From a virus: DNA of 41,459 nt. Every line of letters begins with the position of its first letter. Position 1 is the stretch's first letter. Location of the stretch: positions 1-41,459 of the IMG/VR virus record IMGVR_UViG_3300008448_000204; one strand, 5' to 3'. Shown here one piece after another: positions 13,529 through 19,163 of this stretch. The position numbers and the translations under genes were made by a program. The notes under the pieces are model-generated. The model saw nothing but the letters and a program-made list of their open reading frames with translations, made no database searches and was not told the DNA's origin.

Positions 13529-13981
13529 ATGAACTTCAAAACACTAACAAACAAAAAAACAGTTGACTTAGTTGACTATGTAAAAACGTATCTAATTGCA
13601 AACCCCGATACAGAATTATTAATTGGGTGTGACTCGCAAAACCACGCGTATAATACAACATATGCAACTGTAGTTGCACTTTATAAACCTAATGGCGGTG
13701 CACACGTATTGTTTAATAAAGAGGTTTTACCTGTTGAAAAAGTAAGACAAGTACGTTTAATGAATGAGGTTTGGAAATCTGTTGAAGTAGCAGAATTACT
13801 TAAAAACGCAGGTTTACCCCAAGTTAAGTACATTGACATAGATGTTAACCCTGATAAGAGATATAAATCAAATGAGGTATTAAGAGCAGCAGTTGGTTTA
13901 GTTGAAGGTATGGGATATAAGGTTAGGTACAAATCAATGGGCGTTATGGTAACATATGCTGCTGATATGTTAGTAAAATAA
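13529..13981 (+). CDS. RNase H-like nuclease, YkuK (DUF458) family
   Basis: I start this 150-residue protein at the ATG at 13529. An upstream in-frame ATG at 13433 lies inside tRNA-Ser. The segment LLIGCDSQNH (about 30-39) followed by YATVVALY (about 44-51) and the later IDIDVNPD (about 108-115) fits the YkuK/DUF458 family, which has a predicted RNase H-like fold with conserved aspartates. No activity is established for the family to my knowledge. It is the only clear protein gene inside the tRNA array, so tRNA processing, quality control or degradation is a reasonable but untested idea. A CTATTTATAA sequence ~15 bp upstream resembles the late promoter. Confidence 0.78.
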   Translation: MNFKTLTNKKTVDLVDYVKTYLIANPDTELLIGCDSQNHAYNTTYATVVALYKPNGGAHVLFNKEVLPVEKVRQVRLMNEVWKSVEVAELLKNAGLPQVKYIDIDVNPDKRYKSNEVLRAAVGLVEGMGYKVRYKSMGVMVTYAADMLVK

Positions 13982-13986
13982 CTAAA

Positions 13987-14060
13987 GGTTCCTTAGCTTA
14001 ACGGATTAAAGCACTTCGCTACGAACGAAGAGATTATAGGTTCGAATCCTATAGGAACCT
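13987..14060 (+). tRNA. tRNA-Arg(ACG)
   Basis: Acceptor GGTTCCT/AGGAACC, anticodon stem CTTCG/CGAAG with loop CTACGAA, T arm ATAGG/CCTAT, discriminator T (uncommon for Arg). Confidence 0.9.
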
Positions 14061-14066
14061 CAAAAT

Positions 14067-14136
14067 GTTCAGGTTGGTTTAGGAAGCCGGACAGTCTGCA
14101 AAACTGTTGAAGTAGGTTCGATTCCTACCTTGAACT
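14067..14136 (+). tRNA. tRNA-Cys(GCA)
   Basis: Acceptor GTTCAGG/CTTGAAC, anticodon stem ACAGT/ACTGT with loop CTGCAAA, T arm GTAGG/CCTAC, discriminator T, which is the cysteine identity base. The D arm is short. Confidence 0.9.
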
Positions 14137-14142
14137 CAAAAT

Positions 14143-14213
14143 ACGAGTGTGGTGAAATGGTATCATGATGGTCTCCAAAACCATTGTTATAGGTTCGAAT
14201 CCTTTCACTCGTG
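14143..14213 (+). tRNA. tRNA-Trp(CCA)
   Basis: Acceptor ACGAGTG/CACTCGT, anticodon stem ATGGT/ACCAT with loop CTCCAAA, discriminator G as expected for Trp. The T stem ATAGG/CCTTT is imperfect. Confidence 0.9.
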
Positions 14214-14234
14214 CAAAAGAAATTTAAAATAAAT

Positions 14235-14265
14235 TTGGCTTTATGAAAAATGTTTCGTACATTTA
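14235..14265 (+). promoter_or_regulatory. Promoter within the tRNA array
   Basis: TTGG (14235-14238), 19 nt, TACATTTA (14258-14265), followed by TATCATAATAAAG. It starts a second transcription unit of the array. Confidence 0.78.
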
Positions 14266-14287
14266 TATCATAATAAAGAATTAAAAA

Positions 14288-14300
14288 GTTCTTTGACATA
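14288..14300 (+). repeat. tRNA leader box, copy 2
   Basis: This copy of GTTCTTTGACATA is identical to 12778-12790 and lies 13 nt before the next tRNA. Such a box could act in antitermination or processing. Confidence 0.6.
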
Positions 14301-14312
14301 CGAGAAAAAAAT

Positions 14313-14393
14313 ACCCTGGTGGTGGAAAGGTAGACACACCGGTCTTAGAAACCGGAGCTTAATAGCATGCGAGTTCGAATCTCGCCCTCGGTA
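14313..14393 (+). tRNA. tRNA-Leu(TAG)
   Basis: Class II with Leu D arm (GGTGGAAAGGTAGACAC), anticodon stem CCGGT/ACCGG with loop CTTAGAA, T arm GCGAG/CTCGC, discriminator A. The acceptor ACCCTGG/CCTCGGT has two internal mismatches. Confidence 0.88.
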
Positions 14394-14402
14394 CAAATAA
14401 AT

Positions 14403-14508
14403 AGTCAGGTGGCGTAATGGTAACGTGGCACCTCCCCAAGGTTGAGATTAACAGCTAATGGCACTCTTTATGGCAAAGCAGTCACAGGTTCGAGTCCTGT
14501 CCTGACTA
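14403..14508 (+). tRNA. Irregular tRNA-like element A
   Basis: Ends pair perfectly (AGTCAGG/CCTGACT, then A). D arm (GGCGTAATGGTAACGT) and T arm (ACAGG-TTCGAGT-CCTGT) are good. The anticodon arm around ACCTCCCCAAGGT does not give a normal 5+7 stem-loop, and ~40 nt of extra sequence precede the T arm. If functional the anticodon might be CCC (Gly). It could be a pseudogene. Confidence 0.5.
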
Positions 14509-14511
14509 CAA

Positions 14512-14558
14512 CGCAGTTTTTAGAATCATTTGGTGATTCTACTCCTTGTATTTCTGCG
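14512..14558 (+). other. Spacer hairpin between elements A and B
   Basis: Inner perfect stem AGAATCA (14522-14528) / TGATTCT (14534-14540), enclosed by CGCAG (14512-14516) / CTGCG (14554-14558). There is no T-tract. Confidence 0.55.
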
Positions 14559-14587
14559 GATACTAAATTAAAAACTACAGGGTATTT

Positions 14588-14680
14588 GGTCAGGTGGCGG
14601 AATGGTAGACGCTTTTGGATTCTCTGTCCGATACCTTTGTTAAGGCAAAAAGCTTACAGGTTCGATTCCTGTCCTGACTA
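14588..14680 (+). tRNA. Irregular tRNA-like element B
   Basis: Acceptor GGTCAGG/CCTGACT, Leu-like D arm (GGCGGAATGGTAGACGC), stem TTGGA/TCCGA with 7-nt loop TTCTCTG (formal anticodon CTC), a long variable arm with CCTT-TGTT-AAGG, T arm ACAGG/CCTGT. A class II body with a glutamate anticodon is not expected. Confidence 0.5.
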
Positions 14681-14690
14681 CGAAGCCTGT

Positions 14691-14720
14691 TTAATGGTAA
14701 ATCTCAACGTAATCCATTAA
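14691..14720 (+). other. Spacer hairpin
   Basis: Inverted repeat TTAATGG (14691-14697) / CCATTAA (14714-14720) with a 16-nt loop. Confidence 0.45.
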
Positions 14721-14745
14721 CGTAGAAGGTGTTGAGCAGATTGGG

Positions 14746-14787
14746 AAGCTGTCTTGACATGCAAAGTCGAAAATATCCTGACAGCTT
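14746..14787 (+). other. Spacer hairpin between elements B and C
   Basis: Perfect 8-bp inverted repeat AAGCTGTC (14746-14753) / GACAGCTT (14780-14787) with a 26-nt loop. There is no T-tract. Confidence 0.55.
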
Positions 14788-14804
14788 GGAAAGACAAGCA
14801 AAAT

Positions 14805-14880
14805 AGTCAGGTCGAAGTACAAGACAAATGGAAAAGTAGGGCAGAAATCTTACAAGTAGGTTCGAATCCTGCACTGACTA
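14805..14880 (+). tRNA. Irregular tRNA-like element C
   Basis: Acceptor AGTCAGG/ACTGACT (one mismatch) and T arm GTAGG-TTCGAAT-CCTGC are present. Neither a D arm nor a normal anticodon arm can be drawn; the best inner stem is GTAGG with CTTAC-like bases. It is the third consecutive element with this acceptor stem and is probably degenerate. Confidence 0.4.
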
Positions 14881-14904
14881 CTAATTAGATTGGAAGATTT
14901 AATT

Positions 14905-14939
14905 ACATACGTTTAATAACCTAGGATAAAAGCGTATGT
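14905..14939 (+). other. Spacer hairpin before element D
   Basis: Perfect 7-bp inverted repeat ACATACG (14905-14911) / CGTATGT (14933-14939), one base before the next tRNA-like element. Confidence 0.55.
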
Positions 14940-14940
14940 T

Positions 14941-15015
14941 GGGGCTTAGTTTAGAGGGTGAAAACGCCGGTGCGCATGACTCCGGAGATAGTTGGTTCGA
15001 ATCCAACAGTCCCCA
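14941..15015 (+). tRNA. Irregular tRNA, possible CAT anticodon (element D)
   Basis: Acceptor GGGGCTT/AGTCCCC (one C-T mismatch), D arm GTTT/AAAC, T arm GTTGG/CCAAC, discriminator A. The anticodon arm is two nt longer than normal: CCGG/CCGG encloses TGCGCATGACT. If T-T and G-C extend the stem, the loop is CGCATGA, giving CAT but with G at position 33 instead of U. Confidence 0.6.
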
Positions 15016-15145
15016 CCACGTGTTGTTCCCTTGAGAAAGGAATGCTATTTAAGAAGGAATATGTCGATAGTCGGCTATATGACTAAGGTTAGAAATAACA
15101 TCTGGTGTCTGTCCTTACAACACAGAGATTCTCAACCTCAAATAT
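15016..15145 (+). other. Structured spacer, no gene seen
   Basis: The 130-nt gap has a long-range inverted repeat GTGTTGT (15020-15026) / ACAACAC (15117-15123), enclosing smaller hairpins such as TAGTC/GACTA. I see no tRNA or convincing ORF. Confidence 0.4.
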
Positions 15146-15217
15146 TCACTCATAGCTCAGCGGTAGAGCAAACGACTGTTAATCGTTAGGTCATAGGTTC
15201 GAATCCTATTGAGTGAG
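15146..15217 (+). tRNA. tRNA-Asn(GTT)
   Basis: Acceptor TCACTCA/TGAGTGA, anticodon AACGA-CTGTTAA-TCGTT, T arm ATAGG/CCTAT, discriminator G as usual for Asn. Confidence 0.93.
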
Positions 15218-15227
15218 CAAAATAAAT

Positions 15228-15299
15228 GGCCCGTTCATCTATCGGTTAGGATACCAGGTTTTCAACCTGTAAAGACGAGTTCGATTCTCGTACGGGCTA
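15228..15299 (+). tRNA. tRNA-Glu(TTC)
   Basis: Acceptor GGCCCGT/ACGGGCT, anticodon stem CCAGG/CCTGT-type with loop TTTTCAA, T arm ACGAG/CTCGT, discriminator A. Confidence 0.91.
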
Positions 15300-15312
15300 C
15301 AAATTTTAGGAG

Positions 15313-15355
15313 TAATTAACCTAAAACTGAGAGGTTCGAAACTCTCGATTGATTA
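15313..15355 (+). other. tRNA minihelix-like element
   Basis: TAATTAA (15313-15319) can pair with TTGATTA (15349-15355). Between them lies a complete T arm, GAGAG-GTTCGAAA-CTCTC (15329-15346), with no D or anticodon arm. It overlaps the 5' end of the next element by six bases. Confidence 0.4.
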
Positions 15356-15461
15356 TGGTGTATTGGAGCACAGCAGAACGGAGTATGAATACGAAAAGCA
15401 TTAGGCTTTCGACGGTTCGGAAAGGGGACGCAGGATTAAGGTTCGAATCCTTCTTAATCAA
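15350..15461 (+). tRNA. Irregular tRNA-like element E
   Basis: Ends TGATTAT/TTAATCA and T arm AAGG-TTCGAAT-CCTT are tRNA-like, and GGTGTATTGGAGCAC fits a D arm. The ~60 nt between D and T arms contain a hairpin (CGAAA..TTTCG) but no standard anticodon arm. It may be a tRNA with an insertion, or a pseudogene. Confidence 0.4.
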
Positions 15462-15471
15462 CCAAATAAAT

Positions 15472-15546
15472 TGCGGGGAAGATGAGCCGGTGCACACACG
15501 AGTCTCATAAGCTCGGACTAGGTGGGTTCAACTCCCACCCCCGCAA
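15472..15546 (+). tRNA. tRNA-fMet(CAT), initiator
   Basis: Acceptor TGCGGGG/CCCCGCA with a weak T1-A72 pair, anticodon stem CGAGT/GCTCG with loop CTCATAA, T arm GTGGG-TTCAACT-CCCAC, discriminator A. GCGGGG/CCCCGC and TTCAA in the T loop are typical of initiator tRNA. The usual three G-C pairs of the anticodon stem are missing. Confidence 0.8.
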
Positions 15547-15552
15547 CTAAAT

Positions 15553-15624
15553 TACCCTCTCGTCTAATCGGCAGGACAAAACACTTTGAATGTTAGAATT
15601 GAGGTTCGAATCCTTGGGGGGTAA
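15553..15624 (+). tRNA. tRNA-Gln(TTG)
   Basis: Acceptor TACCCTC/GGGGGTA, anticodon stem AACA/TGTT with loop CTTTGAA, T arm TGAGG/CCTTG, discriminator A. Confidence 0.87.
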
Positions 15625-15631
15625 CAAAAAT

Positions 15632-15706
15632 GGGCTGGCATGTTCCAAGGCTTGGCGATTCTCCCTTGCAAGGAGAGTGTGGTGGGTTCGATTCTCACCC
15701 GGTCCA
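15632..15706 (+). tRNA. tRNA-Ala(TGC)
   Basis: Acceptor GGGCTGG/CCGGTCC contains the G3-U70 wobble that defines alanine. Anticodon stem TCTCC/GGAGA with loop CTTGCAA, T arm GTGGG/CTCAC, discriminator A. Confidence 0.92.
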
Positions 15707-15708
15707 CA

Positions 15709-15828
15709 ATGAGTAAGAGATACTCAGAGTCTTTGATTCAAGACTTAAACAATGAATCCGGTCAATACGGACATCGAGAATGCCGTATCTTAGGGTTAAA
15801 GGTGCAAAACACAGCCCCTCCTTCGTAG
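15709..15828 (+). CDS. Possible 39-residue small ORF
   Basis: An ATG three bases after tRNA-Ala opens a 39-codon frame (begins MSKRYSESLIQDLNNESGQ, ends VQNTAPPS). The composition looks protein-like, but no promoter or family supports it. The rest of the 214-nt gap up to tRNA-Asp shows no gene. Confidence 0.35.
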   Translation: MSKRYSESLIQDLNNESGQYGHRECRILGLKVQNTAPPS

Positions 15829-15920
15829 TGTGACTTTTTAAGCGGTAAGACGCGCAGGGTTATTCAATAGGAAAAAACCAGGAATATCTACTCATCAGTA
15901 ATCTCATGATGGGGAAATAT

Positions 15921-15992
15921 GGTCCATTCGTTCAACGGCTAGGATGCGGCACTGTCTATGCTGAGATAAGGGTTCGATTCCCTTATGGACCG
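15921..15992 (+). tRNA. tRNA-Asp(GTC)
   Basis: Acceptor GGTCCAT/ATGGACC, anticodon stem GGCA/TGCT with loop CTGTCTA, T arm AAGGG/CCCTT, discriminator G as expected for Asp. Confidence 0.9.
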
Positions 15993-16000
15993 CCAAATAC

Positions 16001-16088
16001 GGAAGTTTGGCAGAGTTGGCTGATTGCACCGGTCTTGAAAACCGGCATACCAGAAATGGTATCGGGGGTTCGAATCCCTCATCTTCCG
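16001..16088 (+). tRNA. tRNA-Ser(TGA)
   Basis: Class II: acceptor GGAAGTT/ATCTTCC, anticodon CCGGT-CTTGAAA-ACCGG, variable arm with ATACCAGAAATGGTAT, T arm GGGGG/CCCTC, discriminator G. Confidence 0.93.
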
Positions 16089-16175
16089 CACCTTAAAACC
16101 GATTCGGGTTAAAGAATAAGAGAGAACCTGCGACTATGTCTCGTAAGAGAAATTAGACAAAACTTTACTCTTCAC

Positions 16176-16199
16176 ACTAGGTGGTATCGGTGACCTAGT
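16176..16199 (+). other. Spacer hairpin before tRNA-Arg
   Basis: Perfect 7-bp inverted repeat ACTAGGT (16176-16182) / ACCTAGT (16193-16199), 5 nt upstream of tRNA-Arg(TCT). There is no T-tract. Confidence 0.55.
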
Positions 16200-16203
16200 A
16201 TTT

Positions 16204-16277
16204 GTTTCCATAGCTCAGCTGGATAGAGCAACTGCCTTCTAAGCAGTAGGTCATTGGTTCGAATCCAATTGGAAACA
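16204..16277 (+). tRNA. tRNA-Arg(TCT)
   Basis: Acceptor GTTTCCA/TGGAAAC, anticodon ACTGC-CTTCTAA-GCAGT, T arm ATTGG/CCAAT, discriminator A. Confidence 0.93.
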
Positions 16278-16284
16278 CATAAAC

Positions 16285-16358
16285 GGACCTTTAGCTCAGT
16301 TGGTTAGAGCAGCTCACTCATAATGAGAAGGTCACAGGTTCAAGTCCTGTATGGTCCA
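16285..16358 (+). tRNA. tRNA-Met(CAT), elongator or Ile2
   Basis: Acceptor GGACCTT/ATGGTCC, anticodon stem CTCA/TGAG with loop CTCATAA, T arm ACAGG-TTCAAGT-CCTGT, discriminator A. A CAT anticodon modified to lysidine would read AUA; the acceptor resembles both kinds. Confidence 0.88.
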
Positions 16359-16373
16359 CAAAAAAAAATTAAA

Positions 16374-16397
16374 CCTGTCCAAAAGACAGGTTTTTTT
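16374..16397 (+). terminator. Terminator of the tRNA array
   Basis: Stem CCTGTC (16374-16379) / GACAGG (16385-16390), extendable by A-T pairs, loop CAAAA, then seven T. Confidence 0.88.
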
Positions 16398-16405
16398 GTT
16401 CTAAT

Positions 16406-16416
16406 AATATTTATAA
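16406..16416 (+). promoter_or_regulatory. Late promoter-like site (holin/endolysin)
   Basis: AATATTTATAA ends two bases before the ATG at 16419. No TTGG lies 23 nt upstream of it. The same block precedes several structural genes. Confidence 0.6.
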
Positions 16417-16418
16417 TC

Positions 16419-16649
16419 ATGAGCCAATTTTTTAAAAATATGTTCTCAAATCAAGAAGGAACTTCCCATAAAAGAGTATTAGGTACTATTGGATTTATAT
16501 CATTAGTTGTTTTCATGTTTACTGCTAAAAATGAACATAAAGAAGTAGCAGTTAATGCTGTAGAATATATTACTATAGCTACTGTGTTTGGGACTGTAGT
16601 TGAAAAATTTGCTCCTAAACCAAAACCAATAAATAATCCAGAAATATAA
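16419..16649 (+). CDS. Holin-like small membrane protein
   Basis: I start at ATG 16419, just after a late promoter-like site; the longer frame from 16323 would begin inside tRNA-Met. The 76-residue product has a basic N-terminus, a hydrophobic segment (VLGTIGFISLVVFMF, about 20-34), a polar gap, then a second moderately hydrophobic segment (YITIATVFGTVVEKF, about 50-64). Size, topology and position directly before an amidase endolysin (TAATG overlap) fit a holin or related lysis membrane protein. No family name is certain. Confidence 0.65.
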   Translation: MSQFFKNMFSNQEGTSHKRVLGTIGFISLVVFMFTAKNEHKEVAVNAVEYITIATVFGTVVEKFAPKPKPINNPEI

Positions 16650-17311
16650 TGACAGTTGCACCAAAAACCACTTTAATATCTTTTCCTCAAAACCAATATT
16701 TTCAAGATGTTTTTGAAAAAAGTCAAATTTACTTACACCATACAGCAGGAAATTCTGATGCAAAAGGTGTTTTTGCTGGGTGGGCAAACGATGCAGGTAG
16801 AATAGGTACTTGTGTTTCAATATCAGGTATAGGTAAAAATACAATTGATGGAGAAATAGTTCAAGGTTATTCTTCTAAATTTTGGGCTTATCATTTAGGA
16901 GTAAAAACAAATTACTTCCAAGCCATGAAATTACCTTATAAAGAATTAGATAAATTCTCTATTGGTATTGAAATCTGTAATTGGGGTCAACTAACTTTAA
17001 AAAATGGTAAATTTTACAATTATGTAAATAGAGAAATTCCAACAGATCAAGTATATGAATTGTCAACTCCATTTAGAGGGTATAAATATTATCATAATTA
17101 TACAGATGCTCAAATAGAATCTACAAGAAAACTTTTAGTATATTGGGGAAGTGTTTACAATATTCCTTTAACATACAACGAAGATATATGGGATTTAACC
17201 CCAAGAGCTTTTAAAGGTGAAAAAGGAGTATTTACTCACTGTTCTGTAAGACCAGATAAAGTAGATGTTTATCCTCACCACAAATTAATTGATATGTTAA
17301 AATCATTATAA
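16649..17311 (+). CDS. N-acetylmuramoyl-L-alanine amidase endolysin
   Basis: The 220-residue protein has the Amidase_2 (T7 lysozyme/PGRP) layout: zinc-site histidine in LHHTAGN (29-35), a central AYHLG (about 81-85), SIGIEICNWG (about 108-117) and the C-terminal THCSVRPDKVDVYPH (about 196-210), which supplies the second histidine and an aspartate or the neighbouring cysteine. The enzyme cuts the amide bond between muramic acid and the stem peptide. No signal peptide or separate cell-wall domain is seen, so release to the periplasm likely depends on the holin-like protein encoded just upstream. Confidence 0.9.
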   Translation: MTVAPKTTLISFPQNQYFQDVFEKSQIYLHHTAGNSDAKGVFAGWANDAGRIGTCVSISGIGKNTIDGEIVQGYSSKFWAYHLGVKTNYFQAMKLPYKELDKFSIGIEICNWGQLTLKNGKFYNYVNREIPTDQVYELSTPFRGYKYYHNYTDAQIESTRKLLVYWGSVYNIPLTYNEDIWDLTPRAFKGEKGVFTHCSVRPDKVDVYPHHKLIDMLKSL

Positions 17312-17411
17312 ACGTATATAACAAGTTATTTTTATAAATCAATAAAGTATATGTAAATTAATTGATATATGTTTATATACAAAATAAACAACTATACACG
17401 CACTATAAACA

Positions 17412-17852
17412 ATGGACGTCAATAAAATATTCGGATTATTTGGTAATGATGAACCTGAACCTTTAAAGGAAAGAGTTCAACATGATGGTGTTTTATTAAA
17501 AGATTATAAAAATCATCCTTTGTTTTGGGTTGGAATGTTTAAAAAATTACTTCAAAACCACCAAATATTTAATAAACAATTACTCGATTTCTTTAATAAA
17601 TCTGATGAAAAATTAGATATTGACGATGTAAATAAAGCTGGAAATTTTATTGTATTCTCAAAAGCCTGGGAATTTATTGAAAAAGTAAATCCAGAAGATA
17701 AAGTATGTCAGGAAGCTTTGTATAATTTTGCTGATGGTTCTTTAAAAGAGGTTTTAGAAATGTCAATTCTTTACTTCCAGGAGTGTGAAGAATATGAAAA
17801 ATGTGCACACCTCAAAAAGAATCTCGATTTTGTAAAACTTCTCTTAACTTAA
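17412..17852 (+). CDS. Hypothetical helical protein
   Basis: The protein has 146 residues and looks mostly helical. Its C-terminus (YFQECEEYEKCAHLKKNLDF) resembles the UvrB/UvrC-type UVR helical hairpin by pattern, suggesting a protein-protein contact. It follows a 100-bp AT-rich gap without obvious gene. I cannot assign a function. Confidence 0.6.
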   Translation: MDVNKIFGLFGNDEPEPLKERVQHDGVLLKDYKNHPLFWVGMFKKLLQNHQIFNKQLLDFFNKSDEKLDIDDVNKAGNFIVFSKAWEFIEKVNPEDKVCQEALYNFADGSLKEVLEMSILYFQECEEYEKCAHLKKNLDFVKLLLT

Positions 17853-17854
17853 AC

Positions 17855-17885
17855 TTGGAGTTAGTTTATTCCACCCGTATATTGT
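17855..17885 (+). promoter_or_regulatory. Promoter upstream of the small ORF at 17908
   Basis: TTGG (17855-17858), 19 nt, TATATTGT (17878-17885). The -7 box departs from TAnnTTTA. A CCCGTA..TACGGG inverted repeat (17874-17894) spans it and may be an operator. Confidence 0.6.
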
Positions 17886-17907
17886 GAGTACGGGAAAAGA
17901 AAAAAAT

Positions 17908-18102
17908 ATGAAAAACAGAGAAATAATAATGAGACGAATGGAGAGGGTAGAAGGGGGGATTGAGAAGTTACAGTTAGCGTTGCGACAGAATAATTGGACA
18001 GCGGTTAATGAAATTATCCAAGAAATGAGGGATAATATTAACGATGCTAAAGCATTCGTACAACAAGAACCACTAGGACCAGGAGAAATTAACCCATATT
18101 AA
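17908..18102 (+). CDS. Small helical hypothetical protein
   Basis: I start at ATG 17908 because a GTG at 17884 would overlap the -7 box and start site of the promoter. The 64-residue product is a basic then acidic helix pair (RRMERVEGGIEKLQLALRQ, IIQEMRDNINDAKAFVQQ). Its base composition (AGG, GGG, GCG codons) is unlike neighbours. No family recognised. It lies 3 bp before the HD hydrolase gene. Confidence 0.55.
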   Translation: MKNREIIMRRMERVEGGIEKLQLALRQNNWTAVNEIIQEMRDNINDAKAFVQQEPLGPGEINPY

Positions 18103-18105
18103 TTT

Positions 18106-18888
18106 ATGAACTTAACAGCAGAACAAATCCAACAAAACTGGATGAGATTGATTGGCTTTATTGAAGATCACATTTCATCCCCACGTAAAGAGGCATTAAA
18201 AGCGTTTTATGAAAAATACAGTGAACGTTTGATGCTAATGCCGGCAGCACACAAAAAAGAATACCATAATGCCTTCCCAGGCGGTTATGTAGAACACGTT
18301 AACAGAGTAATTACTTGTGCTCTTCATCTACATGATTTATGGGCTACGATGGGTGCTGATACTACTACTTACACTAAAGAAGAATTAGTATTTTCAGCTC
18401 TAAATCATGACCTAGGTAAAATGGGTTCTGAAGAAGAAGAATCATACATTCCTCAGACAGATAACTGGAGAAAAGAAAAATTGGGTGAAGATTATATGTT
18501 TAATACTAAAGTCCCATTTGCTTCAGTTCCTGATAGAGGATTATTTTTACTTCAATCACATGGTATCCAGTATACTTTCAATGAAATGATTGCTATTCAG
18601 ACACATGATGGTTTATATGATGAGGCTAATAAAAAATATTTAATGACTTATCTTCCAGAACAAAAACCACGTACTTCATTACCTTATATTGTTCACCAGG
18701 CTGATTTAATGGCTGCTCGTATTGAGTTTGAAAGAGAATGGTTACCAAAATTACAAGGTGATGTGGAAAATAAAAAGAAACCATTTACCTTGGATAAAAA
18801 ATCATCCACCACCAATCCAGCTATTAAAACAAAAGCCTTAAGTAGCGTGAAAAGTGAGGGACTTAAAAGCCTATTAGATAATTTATGA
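18106..18888 (+). CDS. HD-domain phosphohydrolase
   Basis: The 260-residue protein shows the HD superfamily pattern: GGYVEHVNRV (about 63-72, first H), NHDLGK (about 103-108, HD), QTHDG (about 165-169) and VHQADLMA (about 197-204, final D). Such enzymes bind metal and hydrolyse phosphate bonds in nucleotides or related substrates. In a phage, nucleotide recycling is most likely, though the substrate cannot be read from sequence. The C-terminal ~50 residues are lysine/serine-rich and probably flexible. It overlaps the next gene by ATGA. Confidence 0.82.
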   Translation: MNLTAEQIQQNWMRLIGFIEDHISSPRKEALKAFYEKYSERLMLMPAAHKKEYHNAFPGGYVEHVNRVITCALHLHDLWATMGADTTTYTKEELVFSALNHDLGKMGSEEEESYIPQTDNWRKEKLGEDYMFNTKVPFASVPDRGLFLLQSHGIQYTFNEMIAIQTHDGLYDEANKKYLMTYLPEQKPRTSLPYIVHQADLMAARIEFEREWLPKLQGDVENKKKPFTLDKKSSTTNPAIKTKALSSVKSEGLKSLLDNL

Positions 18889-19163
18889 TATTAACAATTA
18901 TAATTCTTTCAATATTGGTCGTGACCTTAGGGTATACGACCTTTAATCTTCTTAGAAAAAATGAAAAACAAGAAGACATTTTAGCAGGGTATATGTCTTA
19001 TCTAAACAAAATCTCAGACACTATTGAGGTAGCAGATAAAAAACTAAAAGAAGTAGATCACAGGGGTTCATTTAAAGCCGATGATGAAGTAGGTTTTGTA
19101 TTTGAACAAATTAAAAGTATTCAAACTATTTTGAATACCTTCATCATTAAAGAACTTAAATAA
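18885..19163 (+). CDS. Small membrane-anchored protein
   Basis: The 92-residue protein begins with one transmembrane helix (ILTIIILSILVVTLGYTTF, 2-20), followed by a charged helical domain. A single N-terminal anchor with a cytoplasmic or periplasmic tail is likely. Its start overlaps the HD gene (ATGA) and its end overlaps the sigma factor gene (TAATG), so all three are co-expressed. No family recognised. Confidence 0.65.
   Translation: MILTIIILSILVVTLGYTTFNLLRKNEKQEDILAGYMSYLNKISDTIEVADKKLKEVDHRGSFKADDEVGFVFEQIKSIQTILNTFIIKELK

Noticed and set aside
14403-15461. tmRNA
   Set aside because: No Ala-type acceptor with G3-U70 in these elements and no tag reading frame ending in the usual ALAA-like codons.
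16323-16418. Upstream extension of the holin-like gene
   Set aside because: It would start inside tRNA-Met and read through a terminator; ATG 16419 follows a late promoter-like site.
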